From RPQJ01 sp044226195 (GTDB lineage Bacteria > Pseudomonadota > Gammaproteobacteria > Steroidobacterales > Steroidobacteraceae): a stretch of DNA of 60,877 nucleotides. Both the position numbers and the translations under genes were made by a program. The DNA lies in assembly GCA_044226195.1 (NCBI GenBank), contig JBGAHO010000025.1, forward strand, positions 1 to 60,877, written 5' to 3'. Positions within the stretch are counted from its first letter, which is position 1, and the number at the start of each line of letters is the position of its first letter. Below are positions 1-11,124 of the stretch, in pieces. The notes below the pieces were generated by a model. It was given only the letters and a program-made list of their open reading frames with translations. It made no database searches and had not been told where the DNA came from.

Positions 1-405
1 ATGGACGACGACTTCAACACGCCGATGGCCGTGGCCGAGCTGCAGGCGCTGGCGCGCGAGGTCAACACGGCCAAGGCCGCCGGCGACATGGCCCGGGCCA
101 CCCGCGTAGCGTCGGAACTGCGCGCGCTGTCGGCGCGGCTCGGGCTGCTGGGCCAGGACCCGGAGGCGTTCCTGCGCAAGCGCCCGCTGAAGCAGGCTAA
201 AGCCGTGGTGGGCGAGGGCGATGCCGCGAATAGCACGACGTCCACGCTGTCGGACGCCGAAATCGAGCAACTCATCGTCGATCGTGCGACGGCGCGCAAG
301 GCGAAGGACTTCAAGGAGTCCGACCGCATCCGCGACCTGCTCGCCGCGAGCGGCGTCGTGCTGGAGGACCAGCCGGGCGGCAAGACGCTCTGGCGGCGCG
401 GCTGA
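1..405 (+). CDS. cysS: Cysteinyl-tRNA synthetase, C-terminal part (5' end outside window)
   Basis: This is the C-terminal third of CysRS, which charges tRNA-Cys in the cytoplasm. The visible protein opens with MDDDFNTP, a hallmark that sits in the middle of CysRS (around residue 300 of about 460), so the first ATG of the window is almost certainly internal and the gene begins upstream. The tail contains the helical anticodon-recognition region and the conserved stretch IEQLIVDRATARKAKDF with DRIRDLL, followed by a short GGKTLWRRG end typical of the family. It converges on folD; the 60-nt gap is filled by one palindrome. Confidence 0.93.
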   Translation: MDDDFNTPMAVAELQALAREVNTAKAAGDMARATRVASELRALSARLGLLGQDPEAFLRKRPLKQAKAVVGEGDAANSTTSTLSDAEIEQLIVDRATARKAKDFKESDRIRDLLAASGVVLEDQPGGKTLWRRG

Positions 406-464
406 AAAACAGGGGACATTCCTGTATTCCGTTGCGGCGGAAAACAGGAATGTCCCCTGTTTTT
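405..464. terminator. 60-bp near-perfect palindrome between convergent cysS and folD
   Basis: The left arm (405-425, beginning AAAAACAGGGGACATT) is the exact reverse complement of the right arm (444-464, ending TGTCCCCTGTTTTT). An inner TTCCG/CGGAA pair (427-431 with 438-442) extends the hairpin after one mismatch. With A-runs on the left and T-runs on the right it can act as a bidirectional intrinsic terminator for the two convergent genes. The arm is unusually long and not especially GC-rich, and it resembles dispersed REP-type palindromes; that second reading is inference. Confidence 0.7.
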
Positions 465-465
465 T

Positions 466-1320
466 TCAGGCGAGTCGCTGCTGCGCGGACTCGAGCGTGT
501 TCTTCATCAGGATGGCGACGGTCATGGGACCGACGCCACCCGGCACGGGCGTGATCCACGACGCCCGCTGCCTCGCGACCTCGAAGTCGACGTCGCCGAC
601 GAGCTTGCCCGACGGCAGGCGATTGATGCCGACGTCGATCACCACCGAGCCCGGCTTGATCCACTCGCCGGGCACGATGCCCGGCTTGCCGACCGCGACG
701 ACCAGGATGTCGGCCTGACCGACGTGCGACTGCAGGTCCTGCGTGAAGCGATGGCATACCGTGACCGTGGCGCCCGAGAGCAGCAGTTCGAGCGCCATCG
801 GCCGACCGACGAGGTTCGATGCGCCCACCACCACGCAATGCTTGCCCTTCGCCGGGATGCCGGTGCGCTCGAGCAGGCGGATCACGCCGTAGGGCGTGCA
901 CGGCCGCATCAGCGGATTGCGCAGCGTGAGCAGGCCCACGTTGTACGGGTGGAAGCCGTCGACGTCCTTCGCCGGGTCGATCGCATCGATGATCGCGCGC
1001 TCGTCGATGTGATCGGGCAGCGGCACCTGCACGAGGATGCCGTCGATGTGTTCGTCCTCGTTCAGTTGCTCGATGAGCCCGAGCAGTTCGGCCTCGGTGG
1101 TGGAGTGTGCAAGGTCGTGACTGACCGACACGAACCCGCACTCGTCGCAGGCGAGCCGCTTGTTGCGCACGTAGACCTGCGAAGCCGGATCGTCGCCGAC
1201 CAGGATCACGGCCAGTCCCGGCCGGCGCTTGCCGTGGGCCACCAGTCGTTCCGCGCCTGCGCGCACCTCGCGGCGCACGTCGGCTGCCGCGGCCTTGCCA
1301 TCGATGATCTGGGCTGTCAT
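466..1320 (-). CDS. folD: Bifunctional methylenetetrahydrofolate dehydrogenase / methenyl-THF cyclohydrolase
   Basis: FolD interconverts 5,10-methylene-THF and 10-formyl-THF (NADP-linked dehydrogenase plus cyclohydrolase) in cytosolic one-carbon metabolism. The 284-aa protein shows YVRNKRLACDECG with the catalytic Lys, the DVDGFHPYNVG and PCTPYGVI substrate loops, the VVGASNLVGRP nucleotide-binding motif and the C-terminal WITPVPGGVGPMTVA signature. Length matches the family (about 280-300). The ATG giving MTAQIIDGKAAA was chosen; a longer open frame runs into the tRNA promoter region and has no family counterpart. It converges with cysS. Confidence 0.97.
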   Translation of the reverse strand: MTAQIIDGKAAAADVRREVRAGAERLVAHGKRRPGLAVILVGDDPASQVYVRNKRLACDECGFVSVSHDLAHSTTEAELLGLIEQLNEDEHIDGILVQVPLPDHIDERAIIDAIDPAKDVDGFHPYNVGLLTLRNPLMRPCTPYGVIRLLERTGIPAKGKHCVVVGASNLVGRPMALELLLSGATVTVCHRFTQDLQSHVGQADILVVAVGKPGIVPGEWIKPGSVVIDVGINRLPSGKLVGDVDFEVARQRASWITPVPGGVGPMTVAILMKNTLESAQQRLA

Positions 1321-1374
1321 GGGCGCATTTTCGCACGCCGGCCGCCCGTCGCCCGAGCGGGTGACAAGTCCAAA

Positions 1375-1403
1375 TTGACGCTCCGGGGGTCGATCCGTAT
1401 GAT
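1375..1403 (+). promoter_or_regulatory. Sigma-70 promoter of the tRNA-Pro/Arg/His/Lys operon
   Basis: TTGACG (1375-1380), a 17-nt spacer, then TATGAT (1398-1403) give five of six matches to each consensus hexamer at ideal spacing. The following bases (TCGCGCTCCC) form a GC-rich discriminator of the kind associated with stringent control of stable-RNA promoters. The predicted start near 1410 lies about 65 nt before the first tRNA, leaving room for a 5' leader. The role is inferred from sequence and position. Confidence 0.8.
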
Positions 1404-1475
1404 TCGCGCTCCCGTGAGGACCCTGGCTGGAAACGGATAGGGCCCTGGCGACGACGGCAGGTGTCGGTAGCAGGG

Positions 1476-1552
1476 CGGGGCATGGCGCAGTCTGGTAGCG
1501 CATCTGCTTTGGGAGCAGAGGGTCGGGGGTTCGAATCCCTCTGCCCCGACCA
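1476..1552 (+). tRNA. tRNA-Pro (anticodon TGG)
   Basis: The acceptor stem CGGGGCA/TGCCCCG is closed, the TCTGC/GCAGA anticodon stem carries loop TTTGGGA (anticodon 1510-1512), the T-arm contains GTTCGAATCCC, and CCA is encoded. It is the first tRNA of a four-gene cluster. Confidence 0.96.
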
Positions 1553-1576
1553 ACCCGGATGTATGCTCGGCACGCC

Positions 1577-1653
1577 GCGCCCGTAGCTCAGCTGGATAGA
1601 GCATCGGCCTTCTAAGCCGAGGGTCGCAGGTTCGAGTCCTGCCGGGCGCGCCA
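1577..1653 (+). tRNA. tRNA-Arg (anticodon TCT)
   Basis: The acceptor GCGCCCG pairs with CGGGCGC, the anticodon stem TCGGC/GCCGA holds loop CTTCTAA (anticodon TCT), the T-loop is standard and CCA is encoded. It is the second gene of the cluster, reading the rare AGA codon of this GC-rich genome. Confidence 0.96.
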
Positions 1654-1686
1654 AGATGATGCGGGATGTCGATTCCGCCGGACGAT

Positions 1687-1764
1687 GGTGGACGTAGCTC
1701 AGCTGGTTAGAGCTCCGGATTGTGATTCCGGAGGTCGTGGGTTCAAATCCCATCGTCCACCCCA
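1687..1764 (+). tRNA. tRNA-His (anticodon GTG)
   Basis: The acceptor GTGGACG/CGTCCAC is preceded by the extra G(-1) at 1687, which faces discriminator C at 1761 as expected for tRNA-His. The anticodon loop is TTGTGAT (GTG), and CCA is encoded at 1762-1764. Confidence 0.96.
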
Positions 1765-1775
1765 CCTTTCCGGTT

Positions 1776-1851
1776 GGGCCGTTAGCTCAGTTGGTAGAGC
1801 TGCTGACTCTTAATCAGTAGGTCGTAGGTTCGAGTCCTACACGGCCCACCA
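1776..1851 (+). tRNA. tRNA-Lys (anticodon CTT)
   Basis: The acceptor GGGCCGT pairs with ACGGCCC, stem GCTGA/TCAGT holds loop CTCTTAA (anticodon CTT), the T-arm is GTTCGAGTCCTAC-like and CCA is encoded. It is the last tRNA of the cluster. No clear poly-T terminator follows; only a 7-bp GAACCGC/GCGGTTC arm pair (1875-1881 with 1910-1916) is seen downstream. Confidence 0.96.
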
Positions 1852-1982
1852 CCTTTCCCCAGGCGCACCATCGCGAACCGCGGCTCGCGGCGACGGGTCC
1901 GCAGGTGCTGCGGTTCCGATCCCGAAGAAGTTTGGCCCGCTCGCGGCGGCACGCGTGCGCAGCGCGGTGGCAGCATCCTCGA

Positions 1983-2944
1983 ATGCGTCCATCCATGATC
2001 GCCAGCCTGGCCGCGCTGGCATGCTGTGCCACCGCGGCGCTCGCCGCCGGCCCCGGCTATCACGTCGAAGCGACGATCGACGGACCGCCGGGCGGCTTCG
2101 ACTATCTAGCCGTCGACGCCGTCGCGCGGCGTCTGTTCGTCGCGCGCGAGTACGGTGTGATGGCGGTCGATCTCGACACGCGCCACGTCGTGCCGAAGCT
2201 CGTCCCGGGCCACGACGATTCCGCCGTGCTGCCGATCCCAGGTTCCCGCGAAGCGCTCAGCACCAACTGGGGCGCCCACACGGTGACGATTTTCGACCGC
2301 ACGACCGCGGCCCGGATGCCGCGGTCTACGACGCCGCCGGCGGACGGGCCTACGTGATGAACAGCGACAGCCGCGATGTCAGTGTCATCGACGTGACGGC
2401 CGCCCGAGCCGTGGGAACCATCCCGCTGCCCGAGAAACCCGAGGCCGCCGTACTCGATGGCCGTGACCACCTCTACGTGAATCTCGAAGCGTCCGCGCGG
2501 GTGGCCGTCATCGACATCGTGGCGCGGCGCGTGACCAGATGGTACCCGCTGCCCGGCTGCGTCGAGCCCACCGGCCTGGCGTACGATCCCGTCGCGGACC
2601 TGCTCATTGCGGCCTGCCACAACGGCGTGGCGAAACTCATCGATGCCCGATCCGGCGCGGATCGCGGTTCGGTGGCGATCGGTCGCGATGCCGACGGCGC
2701 GATCTTCGACCCGCGGCACCGGCGCGTCTTCATTCCGGCCGCCGACGGCACGTTGACCATCTTCGATCTCGACGAAGCCGGGCACGCCATCGTGCTCGAC
2801 CGCCTCGCGACCGTGGCGGGCGCACGGACGGCGGCGCTCGATGCATCGACGGGCCGGATCTATCTCGCGGCGAACGTGCCGACGTCCGGCACCGATGCTA
2901 GCCGCAAGCGCAGGCCGTTCCGGATCGTGGTCGTGGCGCCGTGA
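1983..2944 (+). pseudogene. YVTN-type beta-propeller protein, frameshifted near 2304-2312
   Basis: The first part reads MRPSMIASLAALACCATAALA, a secretion signal, then blades such as FDYLAVDAVARRLFVARE up to HTVTIFDRTT. The rest continues only in another frame: AAVYDAAGGRAYVMNSDS, DVSVIDVTAARAVGTIPLPEKP and further blades to the stop at 2942-2944. Joining the frames around 2304-2312, within a GC-rich run, restores one roughly 320-aa periplasmic beta-propeller of the YncE-like kind. Loss of one base (or gain of two) explains the break. It may be a genuine pseudogene or a sequencing error; the second half shows no other decay. The stop overlaps the next start (ATGA). Confidence 0.75.
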
Positions 2945-3723
2945 TGCGCGCACGCAGCGGTCAAATCGGCGCATGGCGGCGTCGGTTCGGCACGACGGTC
3001 GGGCTCGTCGCGATGGCGCCCGCGTCGTGGGCCGGGGCGGGGCCACCCCTCGTCACGGACGATCCCGGCACCCCCGGGGACGGCGTCTGGGAGATCAACC
3101 TCGCGGCGGAGTTCGAGCGACGCGGCGACGACCGGCTGGCGGCGCTGCCGATGCTCGACGTGAACTATGGTGTCGGTGAGCGCCTGCAACTCAAGTACGA
3201 ACTGCCGTGGGTGATCACGAGCGAGTCCGGCGGGGAGCGCCACAGCGGACTCGGCAACTCGGAGGTCGGGATCAAGTGGCGGTTTCTCGACGGTGGCGAG
3301 GATGGCACCTCGGCGTCGATCTATCCGCAGGTGGAATTCAACAACCCGGGCTCGGATTCCGGTGAGCGCGGACTCGCCGGGGAGGGGACGACGTGGGTCC
3401 TGCCTCTCGAGGTCCAGCACACGGTGCGCGGAGTCGACTGCAACCTCGAAATGGGACGGACCTTCGGGTCCGGCGACGACGAGTGGTTTCTCGGCTGGGC
3501 CGCGAGCCGCGAGGTCGGTGAACGACTCGAAATCGCGGGTGAACTCGTGGGGCGGACGACCGCCCGATTCTCGGGCTCCGCCGTGCTGGCGAACCTCGGC
3601 CTGCGGGCATCGCTGTCGTCGAGCCTGCGCGTGCTGGCGGCGGTCGGTCAGGAACTGCACGACGATTTCGAGCATCCGGCGGGGCTGCAGGCCTACCTGG
3701 CGCTGCAGTTCCTCGTCGATTGA
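2944..3723 (+). CDS. Outer-membrane beta-barrel protein, phenol-degradation MetA-like
   Basis: This 259-aa protein has an Arg-rich N-terminus, a hydrophobic signal stretch (GLVAMAPASWAGAG) and then PPLVTDDPGTPGDGVWEI, typical of the Phenol_MetA_deg-type putative transporters. Alternating strands follow (LQLKYELPW, EVGIKWRF, ASIYPQVEF), and it ends in an aromatic-hydrophobic strand (YLALQFLVD), as in 12- to 14-strand barrels. The ATG overlaps the stop of the upstream propeller gene (a GTG one codon earlier is possible), so the two are probably co-translated. The substrate is unknown. Confidence 0.65.
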   Translation: MRARSGQIGAWRRRFGTTVGLVAMAPASWAGAGPPLVTDDPGTPGDGVWEINLAAEFERRGDDRLAALPMLDVNYGVGERLQLKYELPWVITSESGGERHSGLGNSEVGIKWRFLDGGEDGTSASIYPQVEFNNPGSDSGERGLAGEGTTWVLPLEVQHTVRGVDCNLEMGRTFGSGDDEWFLGWAASREVGERLEIAGELVGRTTARFSGSAVLANLGLRASLSSSLRVLAAVGQELHDDFEHPAGLQAYLALQFLVD

Positions 3724-3865
3724 ACGGGTCGGCCGTCCCGAGGACGGCAGCGACGTCCACCGCGGGCGGAACCCGTGCTAGCGTTGCGGGCGTGAAGCAC
3801 CGATGTGCAGTTCCGCCGCCGCCGCGCACCGGCCGCGGCCGCCTTTGCTGCCGGCCGGACGATTG

Positions 3866-4816
3866 ATGCGCGCGTTGCAGGCGCGCACGGGCGTCCTGAT
3901 CGTCGCTGGACTGCTCGCGGCGGTGCTGTTCCTCTCCGTCCCCGGCGCGGAACTCTGGCGCAAGGTCCTGCAGGATGCTGCACACGGCCCCGTGTTCGCG
4001 GTGGTGGCCGTGGTGCTGGCCTTGATGCGGCCGCCCGCTGGACCACAGGCGGTGCGCTCGTGGTCCGTCCTGTGCCAGTCGGGCGCGCTGGCCGTGCTGT
4101 TCGGTGCCGCAGCCGAGGTCATCCAGCACTTCATGCCCGATCGATCGATGTCCCTGCTCGATGTGCTGCACGATGCCGCCGGCGCGACGGTCGGTCTCTC
4201 CCTGCTCTTCCTGTTCGAGCGCGGAGTGCGGCCGTTGCGCGCCGGCGTGGCGGCGATCCTGCTCGCGATTGCCGCGCTGGTCGTCCTGGTGCGCGACCCG
4301 GTCGCCTGCGCCGTCGCCTATGCCGGCCGCGCGGCGCAATTCCCGGTGCTCGTGCAGGCGAGAGGGGCGGGCAGCCTTTATTTCCTGCGTGGCGAACAGG
4401 CCGAGGTGCGCACCGTCGAACTGCCCGCCGCGTTCGCTCGCACCGCGCACGACACGGCGCTGCAAGTGGCATACGCGCCAGGTTCGCAACCCGGCCTGCA
4501 GCTGTTCGAGCCGGCGGGCGACTGGCGCGGCTATCACGCGGTCCTGCTGGACGTGACGAACCCCGGTGATCGTTCGTTGCCGCTGGTCCTGCGGATCGCA
4601 GACGCGACCACAAACTGGGCGACCTGGGACCGGTTGAACCACGCCGTGACGGTGCCGGCGCGAAGTCGGATCACGGTGCGTGTGCCGATGGCCGAGGTCG
4701 AGGCAGCGCCGCGGGGTCGACCCATGGACCTCGCCCGGATCGCGGACGTCATGGTCTTTGCGCCCCGCCCGGCCCCGGGCACGGATTTCGACGTCTCGCG
4801 CCTCTGGCTGGAGTAA
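3866..4816 (+). CDS. VanZ-family membrane protein with C-terminal beta-sandwich-like domain
   Basis: Four hydrophobic segments fill the first half (VLIVAGLLAAVLFLSV; FAVVAVVLALM; ALAVLFGAAAEVIQHFMP; then AAILLAIAALVVLV after FERGVRPLRA). The motif EVIQHFMPDRSMSLLDVLHDAAGATVG is the VanZ signature. Residues about 170-316 form a soluble region reading like a carbohydrate-binding-type sandwich (YHAVLLDVTNPG ... ITVRVPMAEVEA ... VMVFAPRP). The start is uncertain: the open frame extends upstream to 3803, but ATG 3866 (MRALQARTG) fits the membrane topology. The function is unknown; VanZ homologues are linked to envelope stress or glycopeptide tolerance in some bacteria. Confidence 0.7.
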   Translation: MRALQARTGVLIVAGLLAAVLFLSVPGAELWRKVLQDAAHGPVFAVVAVVLALMRPPAGPQAVRSWSVLCQSGALAVLFGAAAEVIQHFMPDRSMSLLDVLHDAAGATVGLSLLFLFERGVRPLRAGVAAILLAIAALVVLVRDPVACAVAYAGRAAQFPVLVQARGAGSLYFLRGEQAEVRTVELPAAFARTAHDTALQVAYAPGSQPGLQLFEPAGDWRGYHAVLLDVTNPGDRSLPLVLRIADATTNWATWDRLNHAVTVPARSRITVRVPMAEVEAAPRGRPMDLARIADVMVFAPRPAPGTDFDVSRLWLE

Positions 4817-4887
4817 GGCTGGCCGGGCGGCGGCCGCCGATCCGCTATAGAATCCGGGCCGTCCGCGGTCCTGGCCCGGCCGGTCCG

Positions 4888-4973
4888 GCGAAAGTGGCGG
4901 AACTGGTAGACGCACTGGATTTAGGTTCCAGCGGGCAACCCCCGTGAGGGTTCGAGTCCCTCCTTTCGCACCA
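4888..4973 (+). tRNA. tRNA-Leu (anticodon TAG)
   Basis: This is a class II tRNA: acceptor GCGAAAG/CTTTCGC, anticodon stem CTGGA/TCCAG with loop TTTAGGT (TAG), a long variable arm (CGGGCAACCCCCG region) and encoded CCA. A TATAGAAT box at 4846-4853 could be its -10 element, but no convincing -35 is seen. Confidence 0.95.
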
Positions 4974-5035
4974 CCGCCGACCCGATTTCCGGCCGGCATG
5001 GCCGGTCGGTTCGTGGCACAATATCCGGCTTTTCC

Positions 5036-5055
5036 GGGTGGCCCGCCGGCCACCC
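5036..5055 (+). promoter_or_regulatory. Leader hairpin and possible extended -10 upstream of tig
   Basis: GGGTGGCC (5036-5043), loop CGCC, GGCCACCC (5048-5055) make a perfect 8-bp stem ending 19 nt before the tig start. An extended -10 of the form TGgCACAAT lies at 5014-5022, so the hairpin would fall within the first 25-30 nt of the transcript. No T-run follows, so it is not an intrinsic terminator. Confidence 0.4.
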
Positions 5056-5074
5056 CCGGTCCTGTCGAGGTTCG

Positions 5075-6379
5075 ATGAGCACCATGCAGATTTCCGTCGA
5101 GTCGACCGGCGCCCTCGAGCGCCGGATGGAAGTGAGCGTCCCGAAGGAACAGATCGAACAGGCGATCGACGCGCGCCTGAAGCAGGTCAGCCGCACGGCG
5201 AAGCTCAAGGGTTTCCGGCCGGGCAAGGCGCCGCTCAAGGTCATCAAGCAGCAGTTCGGCGCGCAGGTTCGCCAGGAAGTGCTGTCCGAGATGATGCAGC
5301 GCAGCTTCGCCGAGGCGGTCAGTGAGCAGAAACTGAACCCCGCGGCGGGCCCGCGCATCGAGCCGATCTCCGCCGGCCCCGGCGAGGACCTGAAGTACCG
5401 CGCCATCTTCGAGGTGTTCCCGGAGATCGCTCTGCAGAAGATCGACGGCCTGATGATCACGCGGCCGACGGCCGACGTGACCGAGTCCGACATCGAGGCG
5501 ATGGTGCAGAACCTGCGCGAGCAGCGCCCGCGTTTCGAGGCGGTGGAGCGCGAGAGCCGCGAGACCGACCGCGTGACGATGGACTTCGAGGGCCAGATCG
5601 ACGGCCACCCGTTCGAGGGCAGCAAGGGCGACGACGTCGCCGTGGTGCTCGGCGGCGGCCGCATGCTCAAGGACTTCGAGACCGGCATCACCGGGCTGAA
5701 GGCGGGCGAGCGCAAGGCGCTCGACGTGGGCTACCCCGAGGAGTACCACAACAAGTCGCTGGCCGGTAAGACGGCGCGCTTCGAGGTGCACGTCAAGAAG
5801 GTGGAGGAGAAGCAGCTCCCGCCGCTCGACGACGAGTTCTGCCGCGACTACGGCGTGACCGAGGGCGGCATGGAGCGCCTGCTGGCCGAGGTGGCGGACA
5901 ACATGCGCCGCGAGCTGGCGCAGAACGTCCGCGGCCGGGTCAAGCAGCAGCTGCTCGACCAGCTCCTCGCTGCCAACCCGCTCGAGGTGCCGAAGGCGCT
6001 GGTGGACGGGCAGGTGCGCGAGATGCAGATCGACACGGCGCGCCGCATTGGCGCGCGCGATGCCTCGCAGATCCCGCCGCCGGAGCCCTTCGTCGAGCCC
6101 GCGCGCCGGCGCGTCGCGCTCGGCCTGCTGATCGGCGAGATCATCCAGGCGCGCGGCATCCAGCTCGACCGCGCCAAGGTCGAGGAGCGCCTCGCCGAGA
6201 TGGCGGCGACCTACCCGGACCCCGACTCGATCCTCAAGGCCTACCAGCAGAACCCCGAGGCGCTGCGCCAGGTCGAAGCGATGGTGCTCGAGGACCAGGT
6301 GATCGATCACCTGCTTGAGCGCGCCAACGTGACCGAGCAGCCGTCGACCTTCAAGGACCTGATGAACTTCGGAGCGTAA
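5075..6379 (+). CDS. tig: Trigger factor, ribosome-associated chaperone and peptidyl-prolyl isomerase
   Basis: Trigger factor binds the ribosomal exit tunnel and shields nascent chains. The 434-aa protein has the N-terminal ribosome-binding domain with the signature GFRPGKAPLKVIKQQFG (about residues 46-62; canonical GFRxGKxP), an FKBP-type domain (about 150-245, DRVTMDFEGQIDGHPFEG through FEVHVKKVEEKQLP) and the helical C-terminal substrate cradle. An alternative start three codons on (MQISVES) matches E. coli more closely. It heads the classical tig-clpP-clpX-lon-hupB gene order, with clpP starting 6 nt downstream. Confidence 0.98.
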   Translation: MSTMQISVESTGALERRMEVSVPKEQIEQAIDARLKQVSRTAKLKGFRPGKAPLKVIKQQFGAQVRQEVLSEMMQRSFAEAVSEQKLNPAAGPRIEPISAGPGEDLKYRAIFEVFPEIALQKIDGLMITRPTADVTESDIEAMVQNLREQRPRFEAVERESRETDRVTMDFEGQIDGHPFEGSKGDDVAVVLGGGRMLKDFETGITGLKAGERKALDVGYPEEYHNKSLAGKTARFEVHVKKVEEKQLPPLDDEFCRDYGVTEGGMERLLAEVADNMRRELAQNVRGRVKQQLLDQLLAANPLEVPKALVDGQVREMQIDTARRIGARDASQIPPPEPFVEPARRRVALGLLIGEIIQARGIQLDRAKVEERLAEMAATYPDPDSILKAYQQNPEALRQVEAMVLEDQVIDHLLERANVTEQPSTFKDLMNFGA

Positions 6380-6385
6380 GCGACC

Positions 6386-7015
6386 ATGAGCCTCTCACCC
6401 CGCGCCCTGAACCTGGTACCGATGGTCGTCGAGCAGACGGCCCGCGGCGAACGCGCCTACGACATCTACTCGCGCCTGCTGAAGGAGCGGGTGATCTTCC
6501 TGGTCGGTCCGGTCGAGGACTACATGGCCAACCTCGTGGTGGCCCAGCTGCTGTTCCTCGAGTCCGAGAACCCGGAAAAGGACATCGCGATCTACATCAA
6601 CTCGCCGGGCGGCTCGGTGAGCGCCGGTCTCGCGATCTACGACACCATGCAGTTCATCAAGCCCGACATCAGCACCATCTGCGTCGGCCAGGCGGCCAGC
6701 ATGGGCGCGGTGCTGCTCGCCGGCGGCACCGCGGGCAAGCGGTTCTGCCTGCCGCACTCGCGGGTGATGATCCACCAGCCCCTCGGCGGCTTCCAGGGCC
6801 AGGCGACCGACATCGAGATCCACGCGCGCGAGATCCTCGATGCGCGCGACCGCCTCAATGCCATCCTCGCGAAGCACACCGGCCAGTCGATCGACAAGAT
6901 CCGCCAGGACACCGATCGCGACAACTTCATGACCGGCGAGCAGGCCAAGACCTACGGCCTGATCGACAGCGTGCTGCTGCACCGTGGCGAGAGCGGCGCA
7001 CCGCAGCGCGGCTGA
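6386..7015 (+). CDS. clpP: ATP-dependent Clp protease proteolytic subunit
   Basis: ClpP forms the tetradecameric serine-protease chamber that degrades substrates fed by ClpX or ClpA. The 209-aa protein shows the oxyanion-hole stretch INSPGGSVSAG, nucleophile Ser105 (GQAASMGAV), His130 (PHSRVMIHQP) and Asp179 (DTDRDNFM), a complete catalytic triad. The short N-terminal segment before LVPMVVEQTARGERAYDIYSRLL resembles the processed propeptide. It follows tig by 6 nt, while a terminator-like hairpin (7038-7058) lies between it and clpX. Confidence 0.98.
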   Translation: MSLSPRALNLVPMVVEQTARGERAYDIYSRLLKERVIFLVGPVEDYMANLVVAQLLFLESENPEKDIAIYINSPGGSVSAGLAIYDTMQFIKPDISTICVGQAASMGAVLLAGGTAGKRFCLPHSRVMIHQPLGGFQGQATDIEIHAREILDARDRLNAILAKHTGQSIDKIRQDTDRDNFMTGEQAKTYGLIDSVLLHRGESGAPQRG

Positions 7016-7037
7016 GCCGTAATCGCCGGTTAAGTCA

Positions 7038-7058
7038 CTGTCGGGCCGACGGTTTTTT
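7038..7058 (+). terminator. Intrinsic terminator after clpP
   Basis: CTGTCGG (7038-7044) pairs with CCGACGG (7046-7052), with one G-T wobble and the central bases forming the loop, followed directly by six T (7053-7058). This would end or attenuate tig-clpP transcription ahead of the separate clpX promoter. Confidence 0.65.
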
Positions 7059-7090
7059 GCGCGGCAAGGGCGCTCCGTGGTATAACCACG
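7057..7090 (+). promoter_or_regulatory. clpX promoter with palindrome over the extended -10
   Basis: TTGCGC (7057-7062), an 18-nt spacer and TATAAC (7081-7086) preceded by TGG (an extended -10) form a plausible sigma-70 promoter 40-50 nt before clpX. The -10 is embedded in a perfect palindrome, CGTGGT-ATA-ACCACG (7076-7090), which could be an operator. This is sequence reading only. Confidence 0.55.
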
Positions 7091-7129
7091 CAGCCCACAC
7101 GGGCCGTTTCCAGGGGCAGGGTTCCTTCG

Positions 7130-8437
<1,308 letters not shown>

Positions 8438-8542
8438 TCCCTTCGCAGCGACGGGCGACGATGCGGGCGAACCCTGTCCGGGTGCGCGCGTGACTCCCTT
8501 TTGCGGCCGTCCCCGAATTGGATGCGGAGATGCAAATCTCTC

Positions 8543-8571
8543 TTGAATCTGGCCGTCTCGTGCACAAAGAT
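8543..8571 (+). promoter_or_regulatory. Possible lon promoter
   Basis: TTGAAT (8543-8548), a 17-nt spacer and AAAGAT (8566-8571) lie about 75 nt before lon within the 209-nt clpX-lon gap. The -35 box CTTGAA also matches the heat-shock sigma-32 -35, but no CCCCAT-type -10 is found at the right distance, so a sigma-70 reading is preferred. The rest of the gap shows nothing distinctive. Confidence 0.4.
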
Positions 8572-8646
8572 GGCGTCTGACCTGAGGATTCGCCGCCAGG
8601 GCCGCCCCCGGCGGTCCGTGCGCCTGCCCCTGGCCCGGAGACCCGA

Positions 8647-11097
<2,451 letters not shown>

Positions 11098-11124
11098 CGG
11101 GCGTCCAGACAAGGAGAACTCCGC

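Noticed and set aside
1..405. A complete small gene starting at base 1
   Set aside because: MDDDFNTP is an internal CysRS motif; the frame is open at the window edge, so this is a truncated view of cysS.
1875..1916. A terminator after tRNA-Lys
   Set aside because: Only 7-bp arms (GAACCGC/GCGGTTC) 28 nt apart, no T-run; not convincing.
3338..6310. A 990-codon minus-strand open frame across the outer-membrane protein, VanZ, tRNA-Leu and tig
   Set aside because: It runs through a tRNA gene and is antisense to tig, with Leu/His/Arg-biased composition and no recognisable domain.
8543..8571. A sigma-32 heat-shock promoter for lon
   Set aside because: CTTGAA fits the -35 but no CCCCAT-like -10 lies 13-15 nt downstream; only a weak sigma-70 pair is supported.
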